Under the pieces are notes generated by a model. That model searched no databases. It worked only from the letters and a program-made list of their open reading frames with translations, and was not told the origin of the DNA. From positions 209,001 through 273,000 of the forward strand of contig JAOAHD010000017.1 in assembly GCA_026415395.1 (NCBI GenBank): DNA of 64,000 bases. Direction: 5' to 3'. The position numbers and the translations under genes are program-made. This document shows positions 20,296 through 28,799 of the stretch, piece by piece. The stretch is from Candidatus Binatia bacterium. GTDB lineage: Bacteria; Desulfobacterota; Binatia; HRBIN30. How positions within the stretch are numbered: position 1 is the stretch's first letter; every line of letters begins with the position of its first letter.

Positions 20296-21462
20296 TCAGT
20301 GAGCCAACTTATACAGCTCCACGGCGTTGCCCGCACAAATCGCGTATCGCTCTTCTTCGGGGACCCCGGAGAACATCTCGTTCGCAAGCTTGCGGGTGTA
20401 AGGCCAATCACAAATGTGGTGCGGATAATCGGTAGACCACATCATGTTTTTAATCCCAACTGCATGACGGTTCCGGACGCCGTAAAAGTCTTGAACGAAC
20501 GTAACCAACCAGTTGCGGTGGAAGTATTCGCTCGGCAGCATCTGCAGTTCCACCTTGGCCCAAGCACGGTTGCGGAAGTAGCGGTCGTCCAGTTGCTCGA
20601 GGAAGAACGGCACCCACCCTGCGCCCGCCTCCACAGAGATGAACTTGAGGCGTGGGAAGCGATCGAACAACCCGGACAAGATGGTTTCCGCGATGATGTT
20701 CGGCATGGTGTCCAAACCTGCGCAGGCGTACCCCACGATGGTTTTCGCACCCGTGCTCAGTAAGCCTTGCCCCTCCATCATCCCGGTGCTCACTTGCGCT
20801 TTGCCGCTTTGCTTCGATGCCACTCCGAGATGGATACTCACCGGCATCTCCAGCTTCTCAGCCTCAGCCCAAAAGGCATTGTCATCGACCGTCAGCGCTG
20901 GCGCCCCGCTTGGCCAACTGGAGAGGATCACACCTCTCATCCCAAGCTGCTTTGCACGGCGCATCTCGGCAATCATTTCCTCCACACCCAGGTTCGGCAT
21001 TTGTGCCAGACCAATGAGCCGCGTGGGGTCAGCCGCCATGAACTCCTTCGCCATCCAATTGTTGTACGCCTGAATCCCTGCTTTGTGGAACTCCGGATCG
21101 TCGTCGAGCATGAAATGGCGCATGGTGCGCTGCGAAGGGTACAACACTTCGGCGTCAACACCGTCGATATCCTGCTCTTTCAGTCGCTCCGAACCAATGA
21201 ACGCGCCTTTGTTGACCTTATCGTACCGGGCCCCAGTCCACTTAAATTGATCGTACGTTCGCCCGGGATACGTGGTCACCAAACCAAGGGGCACCGGAGG
21301 CGTGCCCGGGCGATACTGCCACGCGTCACCCCCTTCGGAATCCTTTACGAGCTTCGGCGCCTTCGGCAAAAATTCCCGTGGCAACCATTTCTCCCATAAA
21401 TCCGGGGGCTCCACGATGTGAGAATCCGCCGAAATGAACTGATACTTTCGTTGTACCTCCAT
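20296..21462 (-). CDS. Amidohydrolase family 2 metal-dependent hydrolase/decarboxylase
   Basis: 388 residues of the amidohydrolase-2 (ACMSD-like) TIM-barrel family. Near the N terminus, FISADSHIVEPPDLW carries the metal-binding DSH; MPVSIHLG supplies a further His and WSTDYPHH near the C terminus the catalytic Asp. ATG at 21462 has GGAGGG eight bases upstream, so the 36 extra residues of the longer frame are rejected. Members hydrolyse or decarboxylate ring or carboxylate substrates, often with Zn. It is divergent from the Crp/Fnr regulator gene with a 101 bp shared promoter region, so control by that regulator is plausible. Confidence 0.88.
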   Translation of the reverse strand: MEVQRKYQFISADSHIVEPPDLWEKWLPREFLPKAPKLVKDSEGGDAWQYRPGTPPVPLGLVTTYPGRTYDQFKWTGARYDKVNKGAFIGSERLKEQDIDGVDAEVLYPSQRTMRHFMLDDDPEFHKAGIQAYNNWMAKEFMAADPTRLIGLAQMPNLGVEEMIAEMRRAKQLGMRGVILSSWPSGAPALTVDDNAFWAEAEKLEMPVSIHLGVASKQSGKAQVSTGMMEGQGLLSTGAKTIVGYACAGLDTMPNIIAETILSGLFDRFPRLKFISVEAGAGWVPFFLEQLDDRYFRNRAWAKVELQMLPSEYFHRNWLVTFVQDFYGVRNRHAVGIKNMMWSTDYPHHICDWPYTRKLANEMFSGVPEEERYAICAGNAVELYKLAH

Positions 21463-21555
21463 TGTTCTTCCCTCCTCTCGCGGCGTTATTTTCTTACACC
21501 GCCGATCTGTTGCGTTCGTAGGCGGAGTACCATAGGAGAACGTGCACCGAAGGTC

Positions 21556-21571
21556 TGTGACCGATGTCACA
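21556..21571. promoter_or_regulatory. CRP-type operator over the start codon of the Crp/Fnr gene
   Basis: The sequence TGTGA-CCGATG-TCACA is an exact match to the CRP half-sites with the six-base spacer. The ATG start codon of the regulator (21564) lies inside the spacer. The site is 94 bases from the amidohydrolase start on the other strand. A regulator bound here would block its own transcription or initiation, pointing to autoregulation. Confidence 0.65.
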
Positions 21572-22289
21572 CAAGGCCCCGATCACCATCGACCCAGCAA
21601 TCCGCGCTAGTTGGGCAACCGACTGGGGTTTACCCGCGCCGGCAATCGAGCACCTCATGGAAGCCGCCACGTATCGCACTTACCCGCCGCGCACTTCGAT
21701 TTTGCCGCAAGGCAGCTCCCGCAGTACGGTGTTCTTCGTTTTGCAGGGAGAGGTCAGTGTGTCGGTCTATTTGCCGGACGGCCGGCGCGTCCTTTGCGCG
21801 CTTTACCAACCGGGGACCATCTTCGGTTTTCCTTTGGTCGACAAGGAGCGCCCGCGTTGGAGCTCGGCTGACGCCTTTACCGAAGCCAAGCTGGCGCTGG
21901 TGTCGCGTGGCCACTTCGAGCGCGTCCTCCACACGCTGCCCGCAGGTGTGGTTGCCGATTTCTTCAATCGGCTGCTGATGCGGCAAGCTCGCTTTGCGAT
22001 GCGGCTGCTCCACTGCATGGTGCTCGACCTGCCAGGGCGCTTGGCGCTCGCGTTGATCGAACTCGCTGATGCATTTGGGCAACCTTCAGCAGAGGGTCTC
22101 CAAATTACCCTTCCACTGACCCACGAACATCTCGCCGAAATGGTTGGCGCCTCTCGCGAGCGCGTGAGCAAGGCAATGGCCGAATTCGCCCACCGAGGCA
22201 TTCTCCAGTACAAACGCTACTCGATTACCTTGCGCGATCTCGATGCACTCCGGCGAGCGGCAACCCCGCGGGCCAATCCGTTGGCCTGA
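21564..22289 (+). CDS. Crp/Fnr-family transcriptional regulator
   Basis: 241 residues. Residues ~30-140 form a cyclic-nucleotide-binding-type beta-barrel (YPPRTSILPQGSS, FVLQGEVSVSVYLPDG, YQPGTIFGF). A dimer helix follows, then the winged HTH (THEHLAEMVGASRERVSKAM). The recognition helix keeps the Ser-Arg-Glu of CRP (SRERVSK), consistent with binding TGTGA half-sites. The phosphate-binding GE...RS cassette of cAMP-binding members is not seen (FGFPLVDKERPRWSSA), and there are no N-terminal Fe-S cysteines, so the signal is unknown. The start codon sits inside a CRP-type box. The stop abuts the end of the minus-strand hydrolase gene. Confidence 0.92.
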   Translation: MSHKAPITIDPAIRASWATDWGLPAPAIEHLMEAATYRTYPPRTSILPQGSSRSTVFFVLQGEVSVSVYLPDGRRVLCALYQPGTIFGFPLVDKERPRWSSADAFTEAKLALVSRGHFERVLHTLPAGVVADFFNRLLMRQARFAMRLLHCMVLDLPGRLALALIELADAFGQPSAEGLQITLPLTHEHLAEMVGASRERVSKAMAEFAHRGILQYKRYSITLRDLDALRRAATPRANPLA

Positions 22290-23948
22290 TTAGGGGGTTA
22301 GATCACCTCGGCGTGGGGCCAGTTGGCTCGCAACCCTGAGCCACTCCACAACCGCAGCGAACAACCCATTCCCGCCAGCTCGTTCATCGTCGGCAGTGAG
22401 CACGTCCAGATGCACGTAATTCTCCATCAGCATGGTGCGGAAGCCATCCGCAACTCGATCGCGGGCCACCCCGCTCCGTAGCGCGGGGGCGAGAGAATCC
22501 CGATAAGGGCGCAGACGCTCCAAGTTAGCCAGCAACCCGCGGCTACCCCCAACCGCAAACACCGGCACATCGACGCGAGCGTTCTCAGTTACCGCCAACC
22601 CATGCTGATCGAGCCGCCAATCCTCGCTTCGGCTCACGTTCAAACCGGTGACCACGCCGACGTCCAAGGTCAGTCGAGCCGGAAAGTACCATTCAATAAA
22701 GTTCGTCGGACCACGAAATAGGAGCCCCCCAAAGGTTTCGAGCCGCGTCGGGTCGACACGCCCCGGATCATCGGCTGCGGCGTCGCTCCAGGTGTAGGTC
22801 GCGCTCGCGTCTAGCGGCGCCAGGAGGTTTCCCACCGCGCCGAGCAGCTGGCTCAAGAGCCCTGCATTGGGATTCGGTCCCACCGTGCCTCCGGTTGCGC
22901 TCCCGACGGACACCCGCGCGAAGGCCAGGGGCTGGAAATCGTTGTCAAACCCAAACCCCAAGGCAGCACGATTCGTGGCAGGGGGGATCACCGTCGAGCC
23001 AAACAGCAAAGTGAAAAAGCCGCGATACAGATCGGCATCGGGTGAAATGGTATTCGCTTGCCCAAACTCAGGAGCTGCCCGCATCCCTAGAATTTCTGCG
23101 GTCACGAAGAGATCCGTAGAAACGAAGGGCTCCAGCGAACTCACCGGATTCCCGTTGCGCAAGCTCTGTAAGCTTACTCGGCTCAATCCGCCCGGCACTC
23201 CGGTAGTTTCGTACGCTTGCTGCGATGGCGGTGTGGCGCCCGCATTGGGTGCGCCTTCCAATAGGATCAAGCCCGAGAGCAGCTCGAAACCGGCGTATGG
23301 GCCAAAATCCCATGCTGCGAAGATTGGCGCGATCGAGGCCCCAAGCGAGTGACCAGCAAGGAAAATCGCCGCGCGTGGGTAGCGCCGCCACACCTCGCGT
23401 AGGAGCGCATGCAAATCCTCAATGTGCACCCGTAAACCCCACTCCGAGAGAAACCGAAGCTGCTCCGCCCGTAGGAAACCTTGGAAGCGCTTACCCGCAA
23501 CTTCGGCACCCTGAAAGTAATACGCTTTGGCGATGTCAGGATTCTTCTCGCGCTCAGCCTGATCGAGGCCCCAATGATCCTCTAGCGCATTCGAGCGCCG
23601 ATCCACGGCCCACAAGGCAATACGCCCATCGCTACGGGCAATGAGTCGTCGAGCTAAGTAGTCAAAGTCGTTCGCCCCTCCCAAAAACCCCGGCACGCAA
23701 ACGACCACGAACTGCACGTCCCCATCCCCCCTGCTCGGGTGCTGATAAACAAGTGCCCGAGCAAAGTTGAGCTCAGCGGGGGTCGCGGTACCCGTCACTG
23801 GGTTCGGAGGCGGCACCGCCCCAGGAACCAAGACCAACTGGGGGCTGACTTCCGGACGGCTGGCTGCACCCTCACCATCGTCGCCGCACCCCCACACGCC
23901 CCCCAAGCTTGCCACGATTGCTGCCGCGACCACCACTCGTGCTGTCAT
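22290..23948 (-). CDS. Lipoprotein alpha/beta-hydrolase-like protein
   Basis: 552 residues. The N terminus MTARVVVAAAIVASLGGVWGC is a lipoprotein signal with a lipobox ending at Cys, followed by Gly/Asp. VCVPGFLGGANDFDYLARRL and FLAGHSLGASIAPI give an alpha/beta-hydrolase oxyanion region and nucleophile elbow (GHSLG). Large mid-protein insertions (PFVSTDLFVTAEIL, ASATYTWSDAAADDPGRVDP) are not recognised. A possible catalytic His is in MENYVHLDVLTADDE near the C terminus. It probably acts at the cell envelope as an esterase or lipase-like enzyme. It is tail to tail with the Crp/Fnr gene with no gap. Substrate unknown. Confidence 0.75.
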   Translation of the reverse strand: MTARVVVAAAIVASLGGVWGCGDDGEGAASRPEVSPQLVLVPGAVPPPNPVTGTATPAELNFARALVYQHPSRGDGDVQFVVVCVPGFLGGANDFDYLARRLIARSDGRIALWAVDRRSNALEDHWGLDQAEREKNPDIAKAYYFQGAEVAGKRFQGFLRAEQLRFLSEWGLRVHIEDLHALLREVWRRYPRAAIFLAGHSLGASIAPIFAAWDFGPYAGFELLSGLILLEGAPNAGATPPSQQAYETTGVPGGLSRVSLQSLRNGNPVSSLEPFVSTDLFVTAEILGMRAAPEFGQANTISPDADLYRGFFTLLFGSTVIPPATNRAALGFGFDNDFQPLAFARVSVGSATGGTVGPNPNAGLLSQLLGAVGNLLAPLDASATYTWSDAAADDPGRVDPTRLETFGGLLFRGPTNFIEWYFPARLTLDVGVVTGLNVSRSEDWRLDQHGLAVTENARVDVPVFAVGGSRGLLANLERLRPYRDSLAPALRSGVARDRVADGFRTMLMENYVHLDVLTADDERAGGNGLFAAVVEWLRVASQLAPRRGDLTP

Positions 23949-24127
23949 CTCATCGCTCCTCAGCTTTTTGTGCCCTTTGTTCCGAATCCAAACAAGGCAT
24001 ACCCGCTGAGAAGCGCAGCCGGCCCATTACACCCGCGCCCCCCGCACAAGCGTCCCCGGGGGCGCCCGCAACATGCTGCCGCACCAGGCGGGCTCCTGGC
24101 CTCTGGGGCCGGGCGCCCGAGTACAAG

Positions 24128-24343
24128 CTAACGAAGGTGGGAAGTACCGTTTGGGGGCCTTAGCCCGCGGTACAGGTTTGCGCGCTCCTCACGGAGTTCG
24201 GCAAGCCGGCGCTCCGCATCCCGGACCATCCGAGGGCGGTAGTTCAGCAAGTAGTACGCGCCGATGATGACCGCGATCAGCGCAAGCCCGTGATCGGGGT
24301 GGATCTCCAAGTACTCCAGCACCGTACGAACAACCTCGCTCAT
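24128..24343 (-). CDS. Small single-pass membrane protein
   Basis: 71 residues, no family recognised. GGAGG lies four bases before the ATG. The sequence begins MSEVVRTVLEYLEIHPDHG, has one membrane helix (LALIAVIIGAYYLLNY), then a basic amphipathic tail with RDAERRLAELREERANLY, likely a short coiled coil on the cytoplasmic side. It is divergent from the LysM transpeptidase gene with about 107 bp between starts. It could be a small regulator or assembly factor, but no function can be assigned. Confidence 0.55.
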   Translation of the reverse strand: MSEVVRTVLEYLEIHPDHGLALIAVIIGAYYLLNYRPRMVRDAERRLAELREERANLYRGLRPPNGTSHLR

Positions 24344-24450
24344 CGATCCTCCGAGCTGACGATGCCGTTTTTCGAGCCAAAACTATGCCCACTTGTGTCA
24401 GTCCACCGGGTTGAATAGTGGCACCTTACGTGTCTGACTCGTGGCGCAAA

Positions 24451-25491
24451 ATGACAAATTTTGTCTGCCATTTTGTTGCCATTCTTCTCACTTGCTGTGC
24501 GCTTTCCGCAATCTGCTTTGCAGCTCCTCCGAGCCATCATCCCGATGTCACCGAGGCGCAGCCGACGCCGGAACTGGTTCCGCCCCAAGAACAACAAACC
24601 CTGCCTCGCCAGGGCAGGGGTGCGCTCTACACCATTGTGGTCGGCCGTGAGCTGATCCACGAAGTAGCTGCCGGCGACACTCCTGCGGGTCTTGCCAAAC
24701 GCTACGGTGTTCGCCTCCATACGGTTTTGCGTCGTAACGGGATCCGTGATCCCCGTCGGCTGCGCATCGGGCAACGGTTGGTTTTATCGAACCGCCACAT
24801 CGTTCCCGCAAGCTTTGCCAACGGCTTGGTAGTGGATCTCCCCCTGTTAAGCCTTTATTGGCTCCACGAGGGACGGGTTGTTGCGAATTTCCCCATCGCC
24901 GCTGGCCGCCCAGCTTGGGAAACGCCGCCGGGAATGTACCGCATCATCGGGCGTCGTCGTAACCCCACCTGGTATGTGCCGGTGTCGATTCAACGGGAAA
25001 TGCAAGCCGCTGGTCTGCGAGTACGGAAACGTGTTCTACCAGGTCCCGATAACCCCCTGGGCAAATACTGGATCCAGCTTTCCGCACCCGGGATTGGACT
25101 GCATGGCACCAATGCTCCGTGGAGCGTTGGGCGCTATGCGACACATGGTTGCATCCGCCTGCATGAGGAGCACATCGAAGAGCTCTTCACCAAAGTGCCA
25201 GACGGGACGCCCGTGGCCATCGTTGATGAACCTGTTCGCCTCGCGCGTACTCCTGACCAAAGGATCTTCTTGGAGGTCCTCGACCGTCCAGAGGTGTGGT
25301 CGCCAACCCAGCTCGAGAGTGCTTTGGAACATGCTGGGCTGCGGGCGGAAATTGACTGGCCGCTAGCGCTCCAAGCGTTAACGGGCCGGTGGGGCGTGGC
25401 CGTGGATATTACCGCAACCCTGTTGCCTGAGTCAGTCTACTCCCCGGAAACCGACTCTGCGGTTCACCAATCAGGCGAAGCGACGCACTAA
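24451..25491 (+). CDS. LysM-containing L,D-transpeptidase
   Basis: 346 residues. MTNFVCHFVAILLTCCALSAICFA is a signal peptide. A LysM domain follows (HEVAAGDTPAGLAKRYGVR ... LRIGQRLVLSN). The YkuD catalytic domain has VVDLPLLSLYWLHEG, the His in LHGTNAPWSVG and the nucleophile Cys234 in THGCIRLH. It is an ErfK/YbiS-type enzyme that attaches proteins to, or cross-links, peptidoglycan. A GTG at 24418 would add 11 residues and is possible. A 13-bp palindrome (GACAAA-T-TTTGTC, 24453-24465) overlaps the first codons. The 3' end overlaps the convergent peptidase gene by 21 bp. This is the second YkuD protein in the window. Confidence 0.9.
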   Translation: MTNFVCHFVAILLTCCALSAICFAAPPSHHPDVTEAQPTPELVPPQEQQTLPRQGRGALYTIVVGRELIHEVAAGDTPAGLAKRYGVRLHTVLRRNGIRDPRRLRIGQRLVLSNRHIVPASFANGLVVDLPLLSLYWLHEGRVVANFPIAAGRPAWETPPGMYRIIGRRRNPTWYVPVSIQREMQAAGLRVRKRVLPGPDNPLGKYWIQLSAPGIGLHGTNAPWSVGRYATHGCIRLHEEHIEELFTKVPDGTPVAIVDEPVRLARTPDQRIFLEVLDRPEVWSPTQLESALEHAGLRAEIDWPLALQALTGRWGVAVDITATLLPESVYSPETDSAVHQSGEATH

Positions 25492-26742
25492 GTCGTCCAC
25501 GACCTCGAGCACTTCTTCCACGGCCACGTTCAGGAAAGCTTGCCGCTGTTCCAAATCGGCATCCGAAAGCTCCGCTGCCTCAGCCGCCAGCGCCTGCTCT
25601 ACGGGATCGAGCACGGCCCGCACGACCGGCAAACGGCCTTCCCAATCTTGCTCCACCCGCTCCAACAACCCGCGCATGCGCCACCACGCAGAATCCGCAG
25701 AATATTCTTGTCCACCGCGGGTCAGCACCTCAGGGAGGGTGAGATCCAAAAACAACGGCAAGAACGCGCCCACGCACGGCGAGCCCAAACACGCCCAGTA
25801 AATCGCGTTACGCGTCCCTGCCACAAACTCAGCAATCATGCTCGCTGTGGTGGTGCCGACCGGATCCGCGTGCATGCACACGGTGAAATACTCTGGTTCG
25901 CTCGGGTTGACCCCAGCGCGCGGGTTGGTGCGCCCATAATGATCGCGCATCCATTGACGAAGCAACGCCGGCGAGATCTTTCCCTTCGCGCTTCCCAAGA
26001 GTTCGCAAGTTCTTCGATGCCGTCCCGAGGAAATCACCGGTGGCACAACCTCAGTGTCCCGATACGCCTTCGCGAAGTCGAAGCGCTCCACCACCTCAGC
26101 GGTCCACCAGCCCTGCTCCACAGCGTAGGACACCGTGTCCGGGCCGAGCTCGTCCCAGTCGGTGCCGATGGTTAGGTGGTTGGAAACGCTGGCAACGTCG
26201 CGCACCTGCCGCAGCGCCCAGTGCCGCCCCGAAGTCTCCCAAACAAAGGCCTCGTGCGGATCGGCAACGAGGAACGAGTTATGGTACGGCCAGTCTTTGT
26301 CCGCGAAGCCCGAGCCCCCTTGGCCGTATGTCGCCAGCAACTCGCTCATGACGCGTACGGCTTCTCGGGCAGTCGTCGCACGCTCGAGACCCAGGCGGAC
26401 AAGGTCCATACCCAAAAGCCCGGAGGCAGCAACCGGCTCCTTCGTGAACACCGTATGATTGCCAATCACAACCCCATGCTCGTTGAGCCCATGTTCGAAA
26501 CCCCAGCACCAGTACGGGCGCGATCCTATGACCCGATGCGTGCGTTGCACCTGCGGAACAGAGATGTACGTACAACGAACTTGCTCATCCGCAGCATGCT
26601 CTCCCGCCGGGACGTCGCAGAGCGGCTGACATTCCAGGGCAGGGCGATCACTGTTCTTGGCAAACAAGGTGGCCCCAGTGGCCGTTACGGAACTCAAGGC
26701 CACTAACGAGTCGCAACTAACGCGCACACCGATCGAACTCAT
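25471..26742 (-). CDS. Secernin-like C69-family peptidase
   Basis: 423 residues. Near the N terminus SCDSLVALSSVTATG and LFAKNSDRP match the secernin/C69 Ntn-hydrolase family, whose exposed Cys is the nucleophile; here it is Cys10, so a nine-residue leader must be removed. Further motifs are WGFEHGLNEHGVVIGNHTV, GLLGMDLVRLGLERA and SFLVADPHEAFVWET. ATG at 26742 has AGGGGG four bases upstream, supporting the leader. It is a cytosolic-type sequence with no signal peptide. The C-terminal ~30 residues are Glu/Ala-rich (ALAAEAAELSDADLEQR). Dipeptidase activity is the family expectation. Confidence 0.85.
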   Translation of the reverse strand: MSSIGVRVSCDSLVALSSVTATGATLFAKNSDRPALECQPLCDVPAGEHAADEQVRCTYISVPQVQRTHRVIGSRPYWCWGFEHGLNEHGVVIGNHTVFTKEPVAASGLLGMDLVRLGLERATTAREAVRVMSELLATYGQGGSGFADKDWPYHNSFLVADPHEAFVWETSGRHWALRQVRDVASVSNHLTIGTDWDELGPDTVSYAVEQGWWTAEVVERFDFAKAYRDTEVVPPVISSGRHRRTCELLGSAKGKISPALLRQWMRDHYGRTNPRAGVNPSEPEYFTVCMHADPVGTTTASMIAEFVAGTRNAIYWACLGSPCVGAFLPLFLDLTLPEVLTRGGQEYSADSAWWRMRGLLERVEQDWEGRLPVVRAVLDPVEQALAAEAAELSDADLEQRQAFLNVAVEEVLEVVDDLVRRFA

Positions 26743-27005
26743 GCTGCCCCCTTAGCTCGTCCACCATTTTGTGGGAACAACGCAAGGGACCGCGCATGAC
26801 CCGCGCGGCGGGGAATTCCCCTTGGTTTCCGAGCTGCCAGCCGCTCGGCTCCGCGATCGTCCGACATGGCGATGCGGAGTGGGACAGAGTTACCTTGAAC
26901 GTCGCGAGTGGTCCGGCACAGCGGTGAGAAACCTTGGAGGCGTCGACTGCCGCCGAATTTCAAGGCATGAAGGCAGCCACGAATGAAGAAAAAGGAGGAC
27001 GTCCG

Positions 27006-27791
27006 GTGGGAGAGTACGAAACACTACAGGTTGAATGGCAAGGGAGCGTAGGTGTGGTCACTTTACACCGGCCGGAGCGGTTGAACGCTTGGACCCCAAC
27101 GATGGGCAAGGAACTCGTCGAAGCGTTTCGCGCCTTCGATGCGGACAGCGGCATCCGCGTGGTGGTGCTGGCTGGAGCTGGCCGGGCTTTCTGCTCCGGG
27201 GCCGATTTGGACTTCTTCCGTGCACAAGCTCGCAGTGGAGAGAGGGAAGGCGGAGTGACCCGCAGCGAGGACTTCCCCCTGCTGCTCCGTCAGTTCTCGA
27301 AACCGACCATTGCCGCTTTACACGGCTACGCCCTCGGCGTCGGTGCAACGATGGCCCTGCTTTGCGACCTACGGATTGCCAGCAGCGAAACGCAAATTGG
27401 CTTCCTGTTTGCCCGGTTAGGCTTAATGGCTGAGCTGGGCTCGACCTATCTTCTACCCCGCCTTGTCGGCCTTGCCCGTGCCTGCGAGCTCCTCTTTACA
27501 GGGAAAATGTACAGTGCGGAGCAGTGCGCTGCGTGGGGTTTGATTAACCGCGTCGTCCCGCCCGGCCAAGCGCTCGAGCAAGCGTTGGCCCTAGCATCAG
27601 AGATCGCCGAGTGTGCGCCGTTATCGCTGCGCCTTACCCGCCAGGCCCTCTACGAGGGGCTGGAAAATTCCTTTCCCGGCCAGCTCCGCTTGGAGTCGCT
27701 TTCTCTCCACTATTTATACGGGACGGCGGATCACAAAGAAGCCCTTCAGGCCGCTTCGGAAAAGCGTTCGCCTGTGTTCACCGGCCGTTGA
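27006..27791 (+). CDS. Enoyl-CoA hydratase/isomerase (crotonase) family
   Basis: 261 residues. GTG at 27006 lies seven bases after AAAGGAGG (26991-26998) and is preferred over the upstream frame start at 26934. Motifs: GAGRAFCSGADLDFFRA, LHGYALGVGATMALLCDLRIA, then FARLGLMAELGSTYLLPRLVG as in PaaG/isomerase-like members. The first catalytic Glu position is Ala; the second is retained (CELLFTG), a pattern of isomerases rather than standard hydratases. It is a single gene, convergent with the glycosyltransferase. Confidence 0.88.
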   Translation: MGEYETLQVEWQGSVGVVTLHRPERLNAWTPTMGKELVEAFRAFDADSGIRVVVLAGAGRAFCSGADLDFFRAQARSGEREGGVTRSEDFPLLLRQFSKPTIAALHGYALGVGATMALLCDLRIASSETQIGFLFARLGLMAELGSTYLLPRLVGLARACELLFTGKMYSAEQCAAWGLINRVVPPGQALEQALALASEIAECAPLSLRLTRQALYEGLENSFPGQLRLESLSLHYLYGTADHKEALQAASEKRSPVFTGR

Positions 27792-27851
27792 GCCTCCGCG
27801 CTACCAAGCACAGCCGTAATCCGGCTCACCCTTGCTCGCTCGGTTTGCGGA

Positions 27852-28673
27852 CTACCGAGGTCTGCTCCCCACCGCACCCTCGATTAAAGCAGCCTCATCA
27901 GTTACGAGGCTAGCTATCTTCGGATTCGGCACCCGATATGTTCCGCCGTACGCGCGCAAGGCGATGCCCCCAAGCCCAACGGCCATCACAATAGATTCCC
28001 GAAACAGGCGTAAAGACGTCTTACGGTCGCGGTAGGCTACCGACACTGGGACCTCCGTCACCGGGACTCCGAGCTCCCGCGCGGCGAGCAAGAGCTCCAA
28101 GTCGAACAGGTAACGTAAGGAACGCACCCTTTGACACAGTTCGATTCCCACCTCCCGTGAAAACGCCTTCAAGCCACACTGCGTATCCGTGATGCGTAGG
28201 GGCAAACACCAACGGACACACCGGTTGAAACCTATGCCAATCAAGTGCCGGCGCGCGGCGTAGTTCAGCGCACTCATGCTCACCAACATCTCCGAGCCAG
28301 GCAATCGGCGGGATCCAATCACAAAGGGCGCCCCAGCGAGAACGGGCTCGACCACTGCCCGGTAACTGCCTGGCAAAAACGGACCGTCAGCATCCGTGAA
28401 ACACACCACGGGAAACGACGCCTGCATCACGCCCCGGTACACAGCCCACCCCTTGCCCCGGTTGCACGACGACCGCAGCAACCGCACACCCGCCAAGCTC
28501 GAAGCCACACGAGTGGTATCGTCCGTACTCCCATCGTCCACGACCACGATTTCGACGGGGCTGTCCAGTAGAGAGAGTTCGCTCCGAACCTTACGAACCG
28601 TCTCGGCCAACTCTTCCGCCGCGTTGTATGCCGGAATGACAACCGAGACCCCGCTTTGCCGACTTTGGCTCAT
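27852..28673 (-). CDS. Family 2 glycosyltransferase (dolichyl/polyprenyl-phosphate sugar synthase-like)
   Basis: 273 residues from MSQSRQSGVSVVIPAYNAAEE. The GT-A fold has VVVDDGSTDDT and CFTDADGPF (a DxD-like nucleotide-sugar site), GSRRLPGS and DTQCGLKAFSREVG, a signature of polyprenyl-phosphate glucosyl/mannosyltransferases. The C terminus has a single hydrophobic helix (SIVMAVGLGGIALRAY), likely a membrane contact. It transfers a sugar from a nucleotide donor to a polyprenyl phosphate at the inner membrane. A slightly longer start at 28712 is possible. A small AGCCG-TAATC-CGGCT hairpin lies in the convergent gap before the crotonase stop, without a T-tract. Confidence 0.87.
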   Translation of the reverse strand: MSQSRQSGVSVVIPAYNAAEELAETVRKVRSELSLLDSPVEIVVVDDGSTDDTTRVASSLAGVRLLRSSCNRGKGWAVYRGVMQASFPVVCFTDADGPFLPGSYRAVVEPVLAGAPFVIGSRRLPGSEMLVSMSALNYAARRHLIGIGFNRCVRWCLPLRITDTQCGLKAFSREVGIELCQRVRSLRYLFDLELLLAARELGVPVTEVPVSVAYRDRKTSLRLFRESIVMAVGLGGIALRAYGGTYRVPNPKIASLVTDEAALIEGAVGSRPR

Positions 28674-28799
28674 GTGGTCACGAATTCCTTTGCTCGTCGA
28701 CGTTGTTGCCACGAGCAGATGGACTCTGCAACACGAGTGGCAAGAACCCCTTCTGCTCTCGCACCGAATTCCTCACCCCGGTTCGAGGTACTCTCAGCG

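Noticed and set aside
27800-27830. AGCCG-TAATC-CGGCT hairpin as terminator
   Set aside because: The stem is only five bases and no T-tract follows on either strand.
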